64,000 bases of DNA. Origin: Proteles cristata cristata (taxonomy: Eukaryota; Chordata; Mammalia; Carnivora; Hyaenidae). A model generated the notes under the pieces. That model made no database searches. It was not told the origin of the DNA and saw nothing but the letters and a program-made list of their open reading frames with translations. Shown one piece after another: positions 46,058 to 58,690 of this stretch. Numbering within the stretch: the stretch's first letter is position 1; every line of letters begins with the position of its first letter. The DNA lies in NCBI GenBank assembly GCA_017311185.1, contig JAESUZ010005179.1, forward strand, positions 186,001 to 250,000. Reading direction: 5' to 3'. Position numbers and translations under genes: made by a program.

Positions 46058-47255
46058 CTGCAAAGAAAAAAGAATTTAACATTAATGTTAATGTTAAAAA
46101 GGCACTCTTGTATAAATCATAGAAGCTGGAAGCAAAAATTACCAAATATTTAACAAGTAAATCTGTTACTACTTATTTATTATATTCAATAATTCTTCTT
46201 TCGACCATGTATCAGTTATCAACATACCCTCAGAAATAGTCCTTCTAATTTCTCATTAAATATCCTTAGGTAGCTCAAAGATGACTTATGGACTGCTTAA
46301 TACTTCACAACCGTCCCATCACCCTGAGTAAATTAACAATTTTTTAGAACATTAGCTCCTGATCTGACTACTGTAATAATTCAGCCTTCTGAAAGCAAGC
46401 TTACATATAAACAGACAATAAACTGCTATGAGAAAAAAATTTAGAGGCTAGCTCTCGATTACATAAAATTTTAACTTTCCTAAATTTAAGAATCCGGCGG
46501 TACTAGAACACTGTCTTCATTAAAGTTATAGTAAGCACCCTTTCTCTCCATAGTAATTTCACATGATAGTATCCTTTCACAGAAATTGTAGGAGAATGTG
46601 TTAGCCTAGGTCCTCTGAGAAGCAGACACCAAGACAGGACTGAACGTGCAGGAATTCTATTCCTGTAAGGGAGACCCCTAGAGGGGAAACTGCAGAGGGA
46701 TCCAGACAGCACAAATCTGACCGGAAGGACAGACGGACTAGAGAGAAGGGAGGCATCGTTGCAGACCGCTGTCCAGTCTAAGGAAGGTTCAGCAAGGCTG
46801 GCAGGCAGCGCTGGAGCCTGGAGCCCGCAAGAGCTCCCTGGCACCCCGGGGCCAGCCTGCTTCGGCGTCTCAAAGGCACCAGCTGGGAGCAGCCGTCGGA
46901 AGCCCGTCTGAAATGCAAAGGCAGCAGGGGGACTCGGGGCACAGTACCAGGGCCCTTGCTCCCGAAGCTCCCTCCAGCTGGAGGTGTGAGCGGTGCACTC
47001 CTAAGTCCACCACACAGGGTAAAATGAAAAGATAAGTCAAAGACTGACCCTCTTTCCTTGACTGCTAAGCAAGACTTCCCATCATATATGTTGTTAAAAA
47101 TACCTTAGCCTCAAAGGTCTTTCATTATAATAAGCAAAGGAGGACACATAAGGAAGAAAAGAATCTAGGCGTTTTGTTGCTAATACTAAATTTAGCATCT
47201 GATTCTCTGGTTAGGACATATGGATAGGTTCCTTTTATGTTAATAATTCACTTCT

Positions 47256-47472
47256 TTTTTTTTATTATTTTTACTTATTTCTAGGAGAGAGAGAGAGAGA
47301 CAGCATGAGCAGGGGAGGGTCAGAGAGAGAGGGAAACACAGACTGAAACAGGCTCCAGGCTCTGAGCTGGCAGTCAGCACAGAGCCCGACGCGGGGCCTG
47401 AACCCACGAACTGCGAGATCATGACCTGAGCGAAAGTCGGACGCTTAACCGACTAAGCCACCCAGGCGCCCC
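47256..47472 (-). mobile_element. Felid SINE, young CTGACTGCCAG subfamily
   Basis: Minus-strand copy. AATAATTCACTTCT flanks it at 47242-47255 and 47473-47486, a perfect 14-bp duplication. Confidence 0.96.
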
Positions 47473-47879
47473 AATAATTCACTTCTATATTCTAATGGTA
47501 GATGCTGTATGGCTAGTTATGTTTAGGATTATATTCATAAATTGTACTATAAAAAGTTTTAAGACACTATTTTATTTTCCCCACAATCATCTGCAAAGAC
47601 ATATTTAAACAATGCTTATTGGCTGAGAGAATATGAAGGTGAAATGAGACATAATATGACATTCATGAAAGCCTTTCTTCACACATTTTTCTTCATATTC
47701 TTACAATTACAGCTTAAGGTTTAGGTTTCACTGTGCGTTCCAGTGTTGTAGTCTCCTTATTATAGAAAACTTAAATATTGCCAGCTTACTCTTTATATCA
47801 AAATATTCATTTAAAGACATCATTGAAATAGTTCCTTCACTAAAGTAAATAAATGAAATCGGAAAACGGAAGACCACTT

Positions 47880-47919
47880 CCAGTTCTGTCTCTCTCCCTA
47901 TCTTGCCCCTCCCCTGCTC

Positions 47920-47951
<32 letters not shown>

Positions 47952-47987
47952 AAAAATAAACAAACATTAAAAAAAATTTTTTTTAAA
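47880..47987 (+). mobile_element. 5'-truncated felid SINE
   Basis: Only the CT block (TTGCCCCTCCCCTGCTCATG, long TCTC run) and AAAATAAACAAACATT tail are present. Confidence 0.85.
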
Positions 47988-48188
47988 TGGGCACCTGGGT
48001 GGCTCAGTCATTTAGGCCTCCAACTTCAGCTCAGGTTATGATCTCATAGTTCATGAGTTCGAGCCCCACATCAGGCTCTGTGCTGACAGCTCAGAGCCTA
48101 GAGCCTGGAGCCCAGCTCTGTGTCTCTCCCTCTCTCTGCCCCTCTGCTGCTCTCTCTCTCCCAAAAATCAATAAACATTAAAAAAAAT
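47988..48188 (+). mobile_element. Felid SINE directly after a truncated SINE
   Basis: GGGCACCTGGGTGGCTCAGT start, GTTCGAGCCCCACATCAGG, CT block and AATCAATAAACATT tail. It begins in the A/T-rich tail of the truncated copy, same orientation. Confidence 0.92.
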
Positions 48189-49889
48189 TGTTTAAAGAAA
48201 ATGGAAGAAATAAGGATGCGTCTAACTGAAGGTAAAAGGGCAGGATAGTGAGAGAAATGAAAAAGAAATGAAATTTGGCCCTTCGATTCATCCAGGGAGC
48301 CTGACGACAAACTAACCAATCATATTGCTTAATTCTGAGGCAGGTGGTAGAATTTTGTGCAATATACTATCCAGAAAACAGTTCTAAAATATAAAGAAAG
48401 TAAATGATGGAACTGCTGCTTCTGACTGACAAACTAGCTTACAGTAAACCAAAGCAAGGACAGCTAGAAAAGGGGGATATGAAACAATAATCTGTCTGAA
48501 AACCTTGGGGAGCCTCAAGGCGGCCGGAATCTGACAGTCCCAGATCTGGAAAGGCAGGAAGTTACTGAGACGGCCCACCTTTCCTTGTGCTGCTTTCACC
48601 TGAGGACGGATGTGGAGTCTAAGTCGGCCTGGACGAGAGACCGAGAAGCTTAAAAGAAGAGCTGGTAAAGGAAAGCTGCCAAGAGGCAGAGAAGTTAGCA
48701 GAGCTTTTGACAGTGTCCTGGGGATACGGAGACAAAAATACAGGGCTGCCAAAGTGGCCAAGATTTGAGAGACAAGGATCCGGGGACAAGGACATTATAG
48801 AAAAGTGAGCTCATACCTGTGTCTGTTCTCTAGCCTCACAGCATGGGGAGAGAAAAATGGGAGTCCAAACCCGCTAAAAAGGGAATCTCTGGTTAAGCCT
48901 CCCCCCCTTCTTGTTGATTCATGGAGCATTACACTCTAGGAGCACAGGTAAACAAAAGGGTCAACTGACCTTTACAAAGTTTACAACGCTTACTCCTTGA
49001 CCATACTGAGGGGATACTTTCCCCATTCTAGCCCCGCCTCTCCAGAAACTTTACAAGTTCAGAGATAAGCTATCAGATACACCAAGAAAGAAAACCAAGA
49101 GAAAAAAACAGACAATAGAAAGAGACCCATGAGTAGCCTACCTATTACCTGAAAAAGACCTCGAAACAATAAAGATAGGTATTAAAAATTACATCGAGAT
49201 GAAGAATTTCACCAGAGAGCAAGAATTTACTTTGTTAAGTCAAGTGGAAATTCGAGAACTAAAAATAACTCTGACATAACATTCTCTAGCTAGCAAACAA
49301 ACATCCTCCAAGAGGTAATGTTGAAATAGACATTTCTAGAAAAGCAAAAAGAGAAAATTTATTACCAGTATACCTGCATTAACAGAAATTCTAAAGGCAG
49401 TTCCAAAGGAAAAAGGAAAATGATACCAGATGATTCAAGGAGTTAAAGAATGGGCTGAAAAACAGTGGAGATGTAAACATGTAAGTAAATCTAAATGAAT
49501 ATTATGCATGCAAAATAGTAAGAATGCCTTGTAGGATAGAAAATACATAAAATTTGGATGTATGTCAAAATGAATATAAAGTATGTAAAAGGTAGACAAT
49601 GTTCATCAAATTATGTTAAGCAAAGAAAATTTCTTCTAAATCAGTTGTTCAACCTGTTCTCAAATTCCGATGAATATTAGTGAACAAGAATCTCTCTTAA
49701 AATAATAGATGCACGAATTAGGGGCGTTCTATTCAATTTTTCACTCTCTATTATGTTAGAAAGAATCTTCTCCCTCCTCTACTCCTCAGACAATGGGAAA
49801 ACATTTCTCAGAATGTTTAACAAATCAGTGACATTCAAACTTTAAGAAATGAATGATAAGCACTAATCATGAAACTAACAATAACTTTT

Positions 49890-50060
49890 AAAGTACCTAG
49901 TAAGTAGCAGGCTCCTGACATGATCTCATTTCATTCTCACAACAGACAAAATAGGTAGCACCCCTATTTCATGGACAAGGATAGGAAAACTTAAAATTTT
50001 TGAACACTGGCCCGAGGTTACACAACAAAGAAATAAGTTGGAACTCACTATGCTTTGTCC
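49890..50060 (-). mobile_element. MIR fossil
   Basis: TCTCATTTCATTCTCACAAC, CACCCCTATTTCATGGACAAG, GAGGTTACACAACAAAG follow antisense MIR. Confidence 0.75.
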
Positions 50061-51142
50061 CATTAAACAGCACTGTCTATGAAAAATGACACAAAAGTCA
50101 CTATTAAATAAAGTATCCATTCAATGGGCCTCCATTCACTGATGAACTGAGTTATTTATCTACTCTTCCATGCAAAGCAAAATAATTCTAAACAGGGTCA
50201 AGTTTGTTGCCTTTACCAATCACGTCGGAGAAGAGAAATGAATTATTATGAAATGCAATAAGAGAACCATCTCATTCCCTGGGACATCAAGCATATTTAA
50301 CAAATATTGCTTTTGGATTACATCCCAATTCCAAAATTTTAAGAATCAAGTCACTGAAGTGTGTCCTTCTAAGATACCATCAGTGTGTAAAATACCAAAA
50401 AAAAAATATTATAAAGCAGATGTTATCTAGGAAATTACAGAAATTATATTGTGTTGCCAATTAAGTGCTGCTTTAAAATTTTTTCAAAAATAAGCCAATA
50501 AAAATAAAAATAAAAAAAATAAAAATCCTTTTTCACTGTGAGCATTAGTTATTCTAATATAGTCATAAGTTCTAAAGAAAAGTAATAAAATTACTTTTTT
50601 AAGGTAAAGGGGGGAAGAGGCCAGCAGACACCAAAGGTCATACTTTATTGGGAAAAGATTAAAGAGTTGATATCTTTAAAAATTCCCTCAGAACCACCCA
50701 ATGAGATTGAAGGGAGAGTCCACAACACTGCACAGCACTTAAATAAACCTCTGACAAGTAAGCATCACACAGAGACAGAAACTATATCTACAAGACTTCA
50801 AAAATGCCCAAGCTCTTCAATCTGGCCTCTTAGATTTTAACCTAGAGTTTTGGAACAGCATCTACATACAAAGAAAAAAAATCCTTCATAGTCTCTTGAA
50901 AAATTATCTCATTCCTTCAGTTACAACTGGGACTTATCTCAACAAGATTATTAAAACTACAAAAAGTAATAATGTAATTTCTATTTATGATGAGGAAACT
51001 CTCAAGCAGGTATTATTTCCTCCACGCAACAAGGCCAACTCTGCCAAGTACAAATTGTATTCAAATGTGATTTAAACTTAACTTCCTGATTTATCTTTGC
51101 AGTAGAAACTCTGGTGACTTTATAGAGTCAAAAGATGCCTAC

Positions 51143-51373
51143 AGGCACCTGGGTGGCTCAGTTGGTTAAGTTCTGATTCTTGATTTCAGCTCAGGTCATT
51201 ATCTCACAGTTGTAAGACTGAGCCTAAAGTTGGGTTCTGTGTTAGGCGTGGAGGCTGTTTAAGACTCTCTCTCTCTCCCTCTGCCCCTCCCCATCTGTGT
51301 ACATGCACTCCTCTCTCTCCCTCTCCAAAAAAATAAAAATAAATGAAATGGAATAATTAAAATAAAAATAAAA
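51143..51373 (+). mobile_element. Felid SINE, older copy
   Basis: AGGCACCTGGGTGGCTCAGT start, diverged B box, CT block, AAAATAAAAATAAATG tail. Confidence 0.9.
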
Positions 51374-51477
51374 TAAACTAGATGTCCAGAGGTGAGGCGG
51401 TGGTACTTCCGGATGTGGCAGCCAACAGTGGTGCACCTGAACGTCCCATTCAGGCTCGCCTTTCGCCTTGCTGACTG

Positions 51478-51505
51478 ATACACACACACACACACCCACA
51501 CACCT
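51478..51505. repeat. (CA)n microsatellite
   Basis: ATACACACACACACACAC with a short interruption. Confidence 0.9.
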
Positions 51506-51587
51506 CCTGCACCGAAGTTTCCTTTGAAATTTAAATGTTTTTATTTTTCAGCTAAACTGAGCAAATCTAACAAAGAATATGATTCCC

Positions 51588-51872
51588 CTTTTATTATTTT
51601 TTAATTTACATCCAAGTTAGTTAGCATTTATAAATAATGATTTTAGTAGATTCCAGTGATTCATCCCCTACACATAACACCCAGCACTCACCCCTACAAG
51701 TGCCCTCCTTCATACCCCTCACCCATTTGGCCCATACCCCCACCCACAACCCCTCCAACAACCCTCAGATTTGTTCTCTGTATTTAAGAGTCTCTTATGT
51801 TTTGTCCTCCTCTTTGTTTTTATATTATTTTTGCTTCTCTTCCCTTATGTTCATCTGTTTTGTATCTTAACC
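51588..51872 (-). mobile_element. L1 3' end fragment
   Basis: AGTGATTCATCCCCTACACA, CACCCAGCACTCACCCC, AAGTGCCCTCCTTCATACC and GTTCTCTGTATTTAAGAG are the carnivore L1 3' UTR read antisense. Confidence 0.85.
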
Positions 51873-51919
51873 CCTTTAATTCTTTAAATGACGTCGAAAC
51901 TGAAAATCATTTTGTTTGA

Positions 51920-52020
51920 ATGCTTCATTTCATGGATAAAGAAACTGAGTCCCAGTGAACAGAAATGACTTGCATAAAGCTACAGAGCTAGTTCATGACT
52001 GAGCCCAATCAGGAAACCAG
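51920..52020 (-). mobile_element. MIR fossil
   Basis: GGATAAAGAAACTGAGTCCC and GCTACAGAGCTAGTTCATGA match antisense MIR. Confidence 0.65.
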
Positions 52021-52402
52021 CCTTGCTGTGGCTCAGAGACTTCCATAGCACCAGACTTCCAGGGCCAACTCAGGAGGGAGAAACTAACACGTGAGTAGCA
52101 CGAAGGGACGCCTCCGTTTTTGGACCATGGACCCGATGAGAATGTCGCTGACTGGATGGTCACAGGGACAGTGACGGTTTCAGTTTCCATCAGACATGGG
52201 CTCTGCAGGGCATCTGAAGGTTACACTACAGCACAAAGAGACTTTCTTAATGTAGCCAAAACACTTTCCTTCTTCTGAACATTTTAAATACAATTTACAC
52301 ATAAAAAGATCATGGATCCCTCACACTCAAGCACGCTTTGTTCCAATTTTGTAACTAATCACTAATGTGCTGTTTAGTTTTTGTTTTGGTTTGGTTTTAG
52401 CA

Positions 52403-52918
52403 TGTCTTTTTTTTTAGCACTGTAAACAGATATCCACACGGTGGGGTTCAGGGCACACTACCACCACAATCCGGCACCTTGGTATTTTTAAGCTTAAGTA
52501 GTTTGAGAAAAGAGCAAAAGCAGGAAGGTTGTTTTGACCTTTTCCTAAGCCTCTTCCCTGAAACAGGTTATAAATCCCTTGTGTGAGAGGTGCCTTCCCA
52601 GAAGCAGCATCCTTATCTCTCAGGACAAAGGAACATGGAAAAAACAGCCCCAGCAAACAGGCCTTGTGAAGTTTCCTCCAGTTTACAACACTTACCTCAT
52701 AGGCCTATCATATTGCACCACAACTGTCCACTCCTCATTAGACACAACTAAAAATACTCAGGTCTGTTTCATAAGGTCCTCATCTCCTTATGAAGGCTCC
52801 CATCCCACATAAAACTTAACCAATTGATATGTTTTCCTCCCATTAATCTGTCTTTGTCAGTTTTCAGACATAGCCAGGGACCCTAAGAAGGTCAAGGAAA
52901 ACTTTTTCCTCCCCTACA
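52403..52918 (+). mobile_element. LTR related to the 37.8-kb and 61-kb copies
   Basis: It ends GTCAGTTTTCAGACATAGCC, AAGGAAAACTTTTTCCTCCC then CTACA, the same type of 3' end as the LTR at 37784-38470. The start near TGTCTTTTTTTTTAGCACTG is less certain. No internal genes. Confidence 0.55.
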
Positions 52919-53650
52919 ACTCCCCAAAAGGCTAAGTAGAAAGGCAATAAAACAGAATAGAAGCTTTCAGACACTGCATTGGAGGGGAGGGTAGAAGGAC
53001 TGAATAACCAAATAGACCTTAAGTCGCAAAAAGCAAAAAGCGGTTCTGCAAGATGGCAAGTAGTAAGAAACGATATGCTGATGATTATGTAAACAGCTAA
53101 ATGTGATTCACAGTGAGGAATCTGCAATCAGAGTATTAACCGGAACAAAAAGTGGTTCTTTCTGTTCCTACTGCAAAAGATCAGCATTGAACAACGTAAT
53201 GAGCACTTTTACTGCCAAGGACCTTGGGTGATGATGACCCAAATCTTTAATATTCAGTTTAAAATCCTGGTATAGGTAGGGAACAATTTTCTAGAAGGAC
53301 CCTGAAGAATATGTCAGAAATAACTGCTGCTGGGGAGTGTGTGGTATGTAAGGGGGTGGCAGGCGGCTGGGAAGCCACTTTTCAATGTACACCTTAATGA
53401 ACTGTTCTGTTTGATGCTTGTATTTTTTGCTATTGGTTAATGCCAAGAGGGGTTAAATTGTTTTCTAATTTGTAAAATTTGTTTCCTTGTAGTTTAATTT
53501 TAAATTACATTGAAAAATTGAAGCTGATTTTTCTCTTTTCTCTTTCACTGTGTAAGAATTTAACTACGTAAACACCCAACAGAGATAATACTTCTCAGTA
53601 GACCGTTCCTCACATCATATATCATGTAGAACCTTTGGAATTCTCTCTTT

Positions 53651-53864
53651 TTTTTTTTTTAATGTTTTATTCATTTCTAGGAGAGAGAGAGAGACAGCGT
53701 GAGCAGGGGAGGGTCAGAGAGAGGGAGTCACAGACTGAAACAGGCTCCAGGCTCTGAGCTGGCAGTCAGCACAGAGCCCGACGCGGGGCTCGAACCCACG
53801 AACCGCGAGATCATGACCTGAGCGAAAGTCGGACGCCTAACCGACTAAGCCACCCGGGCGCCCC
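53651..53864 (-). mobile_element. Felid SINE, young CTGACTGCCAG subfamily
   Basis: Near-consensus minus-strand copy. Imperfect duplication GGAATTCTCT before, GGGATTCTCT after. Confidence 0.94.
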
Positions 53865-53910
53865 ATGGGATTCTCTTCTCTTAGCCAGACTATAAAATCA
53901 GAACGTGAAG

Positions 53911-53944
53911 ACAAACAACAACAACAACAACAACAACAACAAAA
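53911..53944. repeat. (CAA)n microsatellite
   Basis: About ten CAA units after ACAAACAA. Confidence 0.95.
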
Positions 53945-55094
53945 GAAATAAGCAGCGGGTATAATAACATGAATGTTAAGGAAATATCCCAAGTTTCTGT
54001 ACAGGCCTCACTATTTGCACACTGAAAAGCAGAAGGCAAGGCCATCAGACTATGTACCTCACCTGATAACCATCCACCAATTCATTTATCCAACAAACTG
54101 AGTCCTTGCCATGTTCTATGCACTATGCCAGGTACTCCAATATATCAAGTTATGACAAGGGTGATTAGAAACAAACATGGTCCTTACAACCTAGCAGCCA
54201 GTGAAGCAATTTGAAGAACTGAGAACTGCTGGCTCTGAATTGATTGTTCTGCTGTGTCACAGCTGACTCCGTTACAATAGGTCATTTTAATTTCGTAACT
54301 TAAAATCCGTTCTACACCGATAAGACCATTCATCAGAATGTGCTGTAGAGCGCGTTACAATTTTTAATTTCCCTTGGATGGTACGCTTTTTCAAACGTAG
54401 AAAAATCTCAGATTGTTTTTCCAAACTTACTTTGTTACACCTAAAAAAGGAAAATGTCATTTTAAAATGTAGCATATGAAAAGCATCTATTCAAATGCAT
54501 TCCGGAATGAGTCACTTCCCAGTGCAGCCATTTTTTAAAACAGTTAGATTATACCATGCACATGCTAATGACGTGGGTAAGTTTCTTCCATTCATTTTGA
54601 AAACATTTTCCCTTCTTTAAATTCCTTTTAAGAAAAAAAAAATAGGTGACAACCAACAAAAATAATAATATTCTTCTGCAAAACAGGTGAAATTTAAAAA
54701 CCATATGTATATTTGTTAAAAACATGACAGTGGCTGAACTTGCAGACAACGCGAGAAGAAAGGACAGAATCAATACAGACGAGCTGGTGACACGTGGGTC
54801 CTTGTTGTCACCTGAAAGTGTTCCACCACAAAGGCCACACTTCCCGCGTTCTGTTCCCGGCCCACACCCTCCTGCCCTGCACTCAGTCTGCCCAGCTTCT
54901 CCCTCTTTCCAGCGCAGGGGCCCTTGCACACATCCCCAACCCACCAGCCTGGGGTCCTTCACTTCCTTCCTCATCCAGCTTAGATTCCTTGGTCTGTCAT
55001 TTCCATCCCTATCTTAACAATTCTTTTCATCCAAGACTCAGCCCTAAATGAAGTTAACTAACCTGTTCTTGCTCTGTGCTGTGGTGTTTTACAG

Positions 55095-55165
55095 TTTTGC
55101 GTCTCACTTTTAGGTCTATGATCCATTCTGAGTTAATTTTTGTGAAGGGTATAAGTTCCATGTCC
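55095..55165 (-). mobile_element. Small L1 ORF2 fragment
   Basis: TTAGGTCTATGATCCATTCT then GAGTTAATTTTTGTG is antisense ORF2. Confidence 0.6.
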
Positions 55166-55211
55166 ATTCAGTTAGAGGTATAGACAGGCAGATACTGTGT
55201 TATTCATTCTT

Positions 55212-55375
55212 TGAGGTGGAGAGAGGGAGAGAGAGAGGTGAGGGAGAGAGAGAGGTGAGGGAGAGAGAGAGGTGAGGGAGAGAGAGGAGAGGAGAGAGAG
55301 AGAGGAGAGAGAGGAGAGAGAGAGGGAGAGAGAGAGGGAGAGAGAGAGAGGAAAGGGAAAGAGAGAGAGAGAGTC
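55212..55375. repeat. GA-rich minisatellite, 17-bp unit GAGAGAGAGAGGTGAGG
   Basis: Three perfect 17-bp units (GAGAGAGAGAGGTGAGG) are followed by shorter GAGAG/GGAGAG variants for about 165 bp. The strand is purine-only apart from the T of each unit. Confidence 0.92.
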
Positions 55376-55974
55376 TTCCTAGAGCATCAATCTTACTTAA
55401 TGGTAAGTAATGTAAACATATTTACTTTATAACAAACATATATTATTGAACAGAATGTAAAATCCATATAACTTCACATAATTTATAAGATAATATAGGT
55501 GATTTTAAGGAAATCTCACCGCTAGTTTTGAAATTCCAGGTGAAATGACATTTGAAAGGTAACCAAGCCTTTGGAAAATCAAATCACACCACACCTCTCT
55601 CGGTCACTACTTACAGGAAGGCCCAACCACACATGGACGTGTGAAACTAACAGTCTTTACCATGCACATGTGCCTGCCCTAACCTCAAGAGCAAGTTTAT
55701 AAGCTTATGTCACCAAGTGTAATTGTATCTTGGCCTCATCTACTTCAATGTTACTGGTCAGAAAGGGCCACTGCACTCCTGCGAACCCTACAACGATCGG
55801 TCACCCCACCCTGACTGTACCTGGCCCCCAGGATTGTGGAGTGCAATGCCCAGACCACACGAGGTCTGCAGCCGCTGCTATAGTTGCTATCATTCGTGGG
55901 CAGCAACTGACATGGCCCTGAACTGTGCTGCTCGAAGGGAAGACTCAGGAAACTACAGAGGGCTTACTTTTGGG

Positions 55975-56180
55975 TCGGCTGGGAATGCTTCAGAATGGCT
56001 AAAAGCATGGGCTCTAGAGGCCGACAGACCTGGGCTATGTGGCCTTGGATAAGATACTCAACCTCCCAAAGCCCCGGTTTTCACATCTGTAAAATGGGAC
56101 TATTAATAAACTTTGCTCATAGGGTAATTGTGGGGACTAAATGCCTTAATGTACAGAAGGCACTTAGGATTTATGTTGCC
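55975..56180 (+). mobile_element. MIR, well preserved
   Basis: AAAGCATGGGCTCTAGAGGC, GGCCTTGGATAAGATACTC, TTCACATCTGTAAAATGGGA and GTACAGAAGGCACTTAGG are MIR in order. Confidence 0.9.
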
Positions 56181-57814
56181 TGAGTCTTTCCAGCAGCTGT
56201 GACTTCAGAGCTGCACTGGCCTTTTCCTGATATATTGGAAGAGCCTCTCTTGATTTGTGATACCTCAGCCTCACAAATCCTACGGCTGCAGCAAATCCTA
56301 CTAAGTAGTTTTTTTTAAGGCCCTTACAGAAAAATCACTATGAAGGAAAAAAGATTTTGTGAAGGACAGAAAAAAAGAAATGTGATTGAAATTATACATC
56401 ATGAAAAGAAAAGCTATGGAATGTATATAGTTCTTTCTGCAATAATAAGCAACGTTTTATAAAGGGCATGTTATAAATCAGAGTAGGAGTACAAAATCTT
56501 GTCTTTTAGAGGGCTCAGAGTTTTCACCAATAAGAAAGTGAGCAACAATTTTCTTTTTAAATTTTATAATATCATCTGTGACCCAATAATCATTAGGTTA
56601 TAATTCAAACTTCTCAAAGGAAGAACACCATTGAAAAATCGTAAATTACACCAATATATCAATCAACATGAAGTCACTGTTGCAAATTACAGCTGTGAAA
56701 AATTAAAGCCTTGTTCTTTGGCTTAGCACAGAAACCAAAGGGATTATGGAAAATAACAATAAAGTATTCACATTCTATAGTTAATATAATATTTAAAGTC
56801 ATATTAGATATTATACTTCTTAGCAACCAGTATGTCCAAAGGAGCAGGTATCATACTTTACCATTTATCTACGCGAAGATGTGAACTACTTATGTGACTA
56901 GGTATGCAGGGCCAAGCAGGAGTCTGAGGAGCCAGGTTTATGAAATGAGAATAATTCTGAAGAACTTGCCTCCAATTCTACAAAGAAAAGAAGAAGTGCT
57001 CCATACTTGATTTAAGAGACAGAAATCTTCCAGATGAGAAAGTGTACACCCAAGGGTTCTCTGATATCAGTAGCACAGAAAATTTTGTCAAATAAATTCC
57101 CAAAATCTCTATTTAATGGCCCGCCAGTAAATTAGGGCATCTTTTCAAGGAATTTTTTATTCCTGATAGTACTAAGCCTGGGGGAGAGGCAGAAGGAATT
57201 GAAAATCATACTTATCTAATCTCACTTCAATTATAAATGCAGAAGAAACAAAATGCTAACATGCATGGAAAAGTACTTCATCCAATTCACAACTGCTTGG
57301 GGTGAAGAATGAGTTTGTGCGTATATCTGCATTTGTGTGCATCTTAAGTGAAGAGAAATATTTCTGAATAATACATGATAATAGCACAGAATTATCTTTA
57401 TTGCATTTTAAATGTCTCCAATGTTATGGAGACACTTAACAAGGAAAAGTCCCTTATTCATCCAGGAACCTTGTATTCTGGTAAGGCCTCAAGAGAGTAT
57501 AGGGAAGTACTAAAACACAGAGAATTCTTTAAAAAAAAAAAAAGAAAGAAAGAAAGAAAAAAATAGAAAAAAGAAAAGGAAGGCAGGTAGGTAGTGCCAT
57601 TATTTTATTTTTAGGGTACCAACTATCATAAGTTTGCATGAATCAGTAGGATTCACTGTTACATCTGATGCTTGTACTTACAACTCAGTGTTCTCTAAAC
57701 TGCTATTATTTTAATTAACCTTTACAAATCTTATTTAACCCTCAGAAAAGTCAGAAGCAAATACCGAATTAAGCAGGTCGGGAGGGAAAGGGAGACAAGC
57801 TAAACAGTCTCTCG

Positions 57815-57912
57815 GGCATATTTCGAGCCCTATCTCAGGTGATTCTTACCACAAACCTGTCATGGAGCATCTCCCTCTCATTCTCACCAATGAGAAAGAG
57901 GTTCAAGAGGGA
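57815..57912 (-). mobile_element. MIR, part before the LTR insertion
   Basis: TCACCAATGAGAAAGAGGTTC then AAGAGGGA breaks off at the LTR. The continuation is at 58640-58690. Confidence 0.6.
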
Positions 57913-58639
57913 CTAAGGTTTATTATGGACAGACTGTCGTAGACTCTGGGTCTGGAGTTCTTTCCTGTCCAGCAAGAGAGCAGGACACAGGATTAAAATG
58001 CGAGAGAGACTGATATCGGCGGAGACTACAGTCCCGATTTAGGGGTCCTTGCTCCACTTTCATTAGGGTCAGAAGGCTACAAGCAGAATGGGCATGCACA
58101 AGGAGACAATGAAACCGTGGGCAGTACCATGGGCATGCAGGAAAGGGGAAATTGAAGAGAAGCGTTGTTGGGGGTTGGGTCAATACAAAACAGAATCCTG
58201 GTGCTGAAAGAAGGAATGTTTACAGCAGCCAAGAGGTGGCACCTCTGTTTACCTGAACTGGCCTAGGGGACAAGAAAGACAGAGCAGGCCCCTCAGGGTC
58301 AACAAGGCACCTTTCTTTTGCTAATTAGCTCCTCTAGGCACTGCTGTGGTCTAAAGTCCTGTTTTCCTGTTTCTGTCCTTCCTTCCAGTGAAAGCAACTT
58401 TCTGCAATTGTACTAGTTGGGGGGCACTTCCGCCCTGAATACTTAATCACCTAATCTTGGATGCTTTCGTCCTGAGATTCCCTATTCATATACCTTTGTC
58501 CTATACTGGGGGCCTTTGCCCTGTTTTCCTAATCTTGTTTACCCAAACCTGGGTGTGTTCATCCTGTGGCCTTCTAGTTCTCCATGCCTTATTAACCCAT
58601 CAGAGCAAGACCAGGGAATTCCTAAACTGATTTCCCACA
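57913..58639 (-). mobile_element. LTR inserted in a MIR with 5-bp AGGGA duplication
   Basis: On the minus strand it starts TGTGGGAAATCAGTTTAGG and runs 727 bp to a GC-richer part with TCCTGTGTCCTGCTCTCTTG and an AATAAACC motif close to its 3' end. AGGGA lies at 57908-57912 and 58640-58644. The flanking MIR is continuous across the insertion. No retroviral coding sequence is present, so this is a solitary LTR. An 86-codon open frame inside it is not considered a gene. Confidence 0.7.
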
Positions 58640-58690
58640 AGGGATTACACAGATCAAGCACCTAGTCAGGGCCAGAGTTGGGCTTCAAAC
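58640..58690 (-). mobile_element. MIR, part after the LTR insertion
   Basis: GGGATTACACAGATCAAGCA then GGGCCAGAGTTGGGCTTC continues the MIR core from 57912. Confidence 0.65.

Noticed and set aside
54549..54974. 141-codon minus-strand frame
   Set aside because: It is matched by overlapping frames on the other strand, is low in complexity, and no splice or similarity evidence supports it.
55212..55375. CRISPR-like array
   Set aside because: The 17-bp units have no spacers and are simple purine repeats in a mammalian intron.
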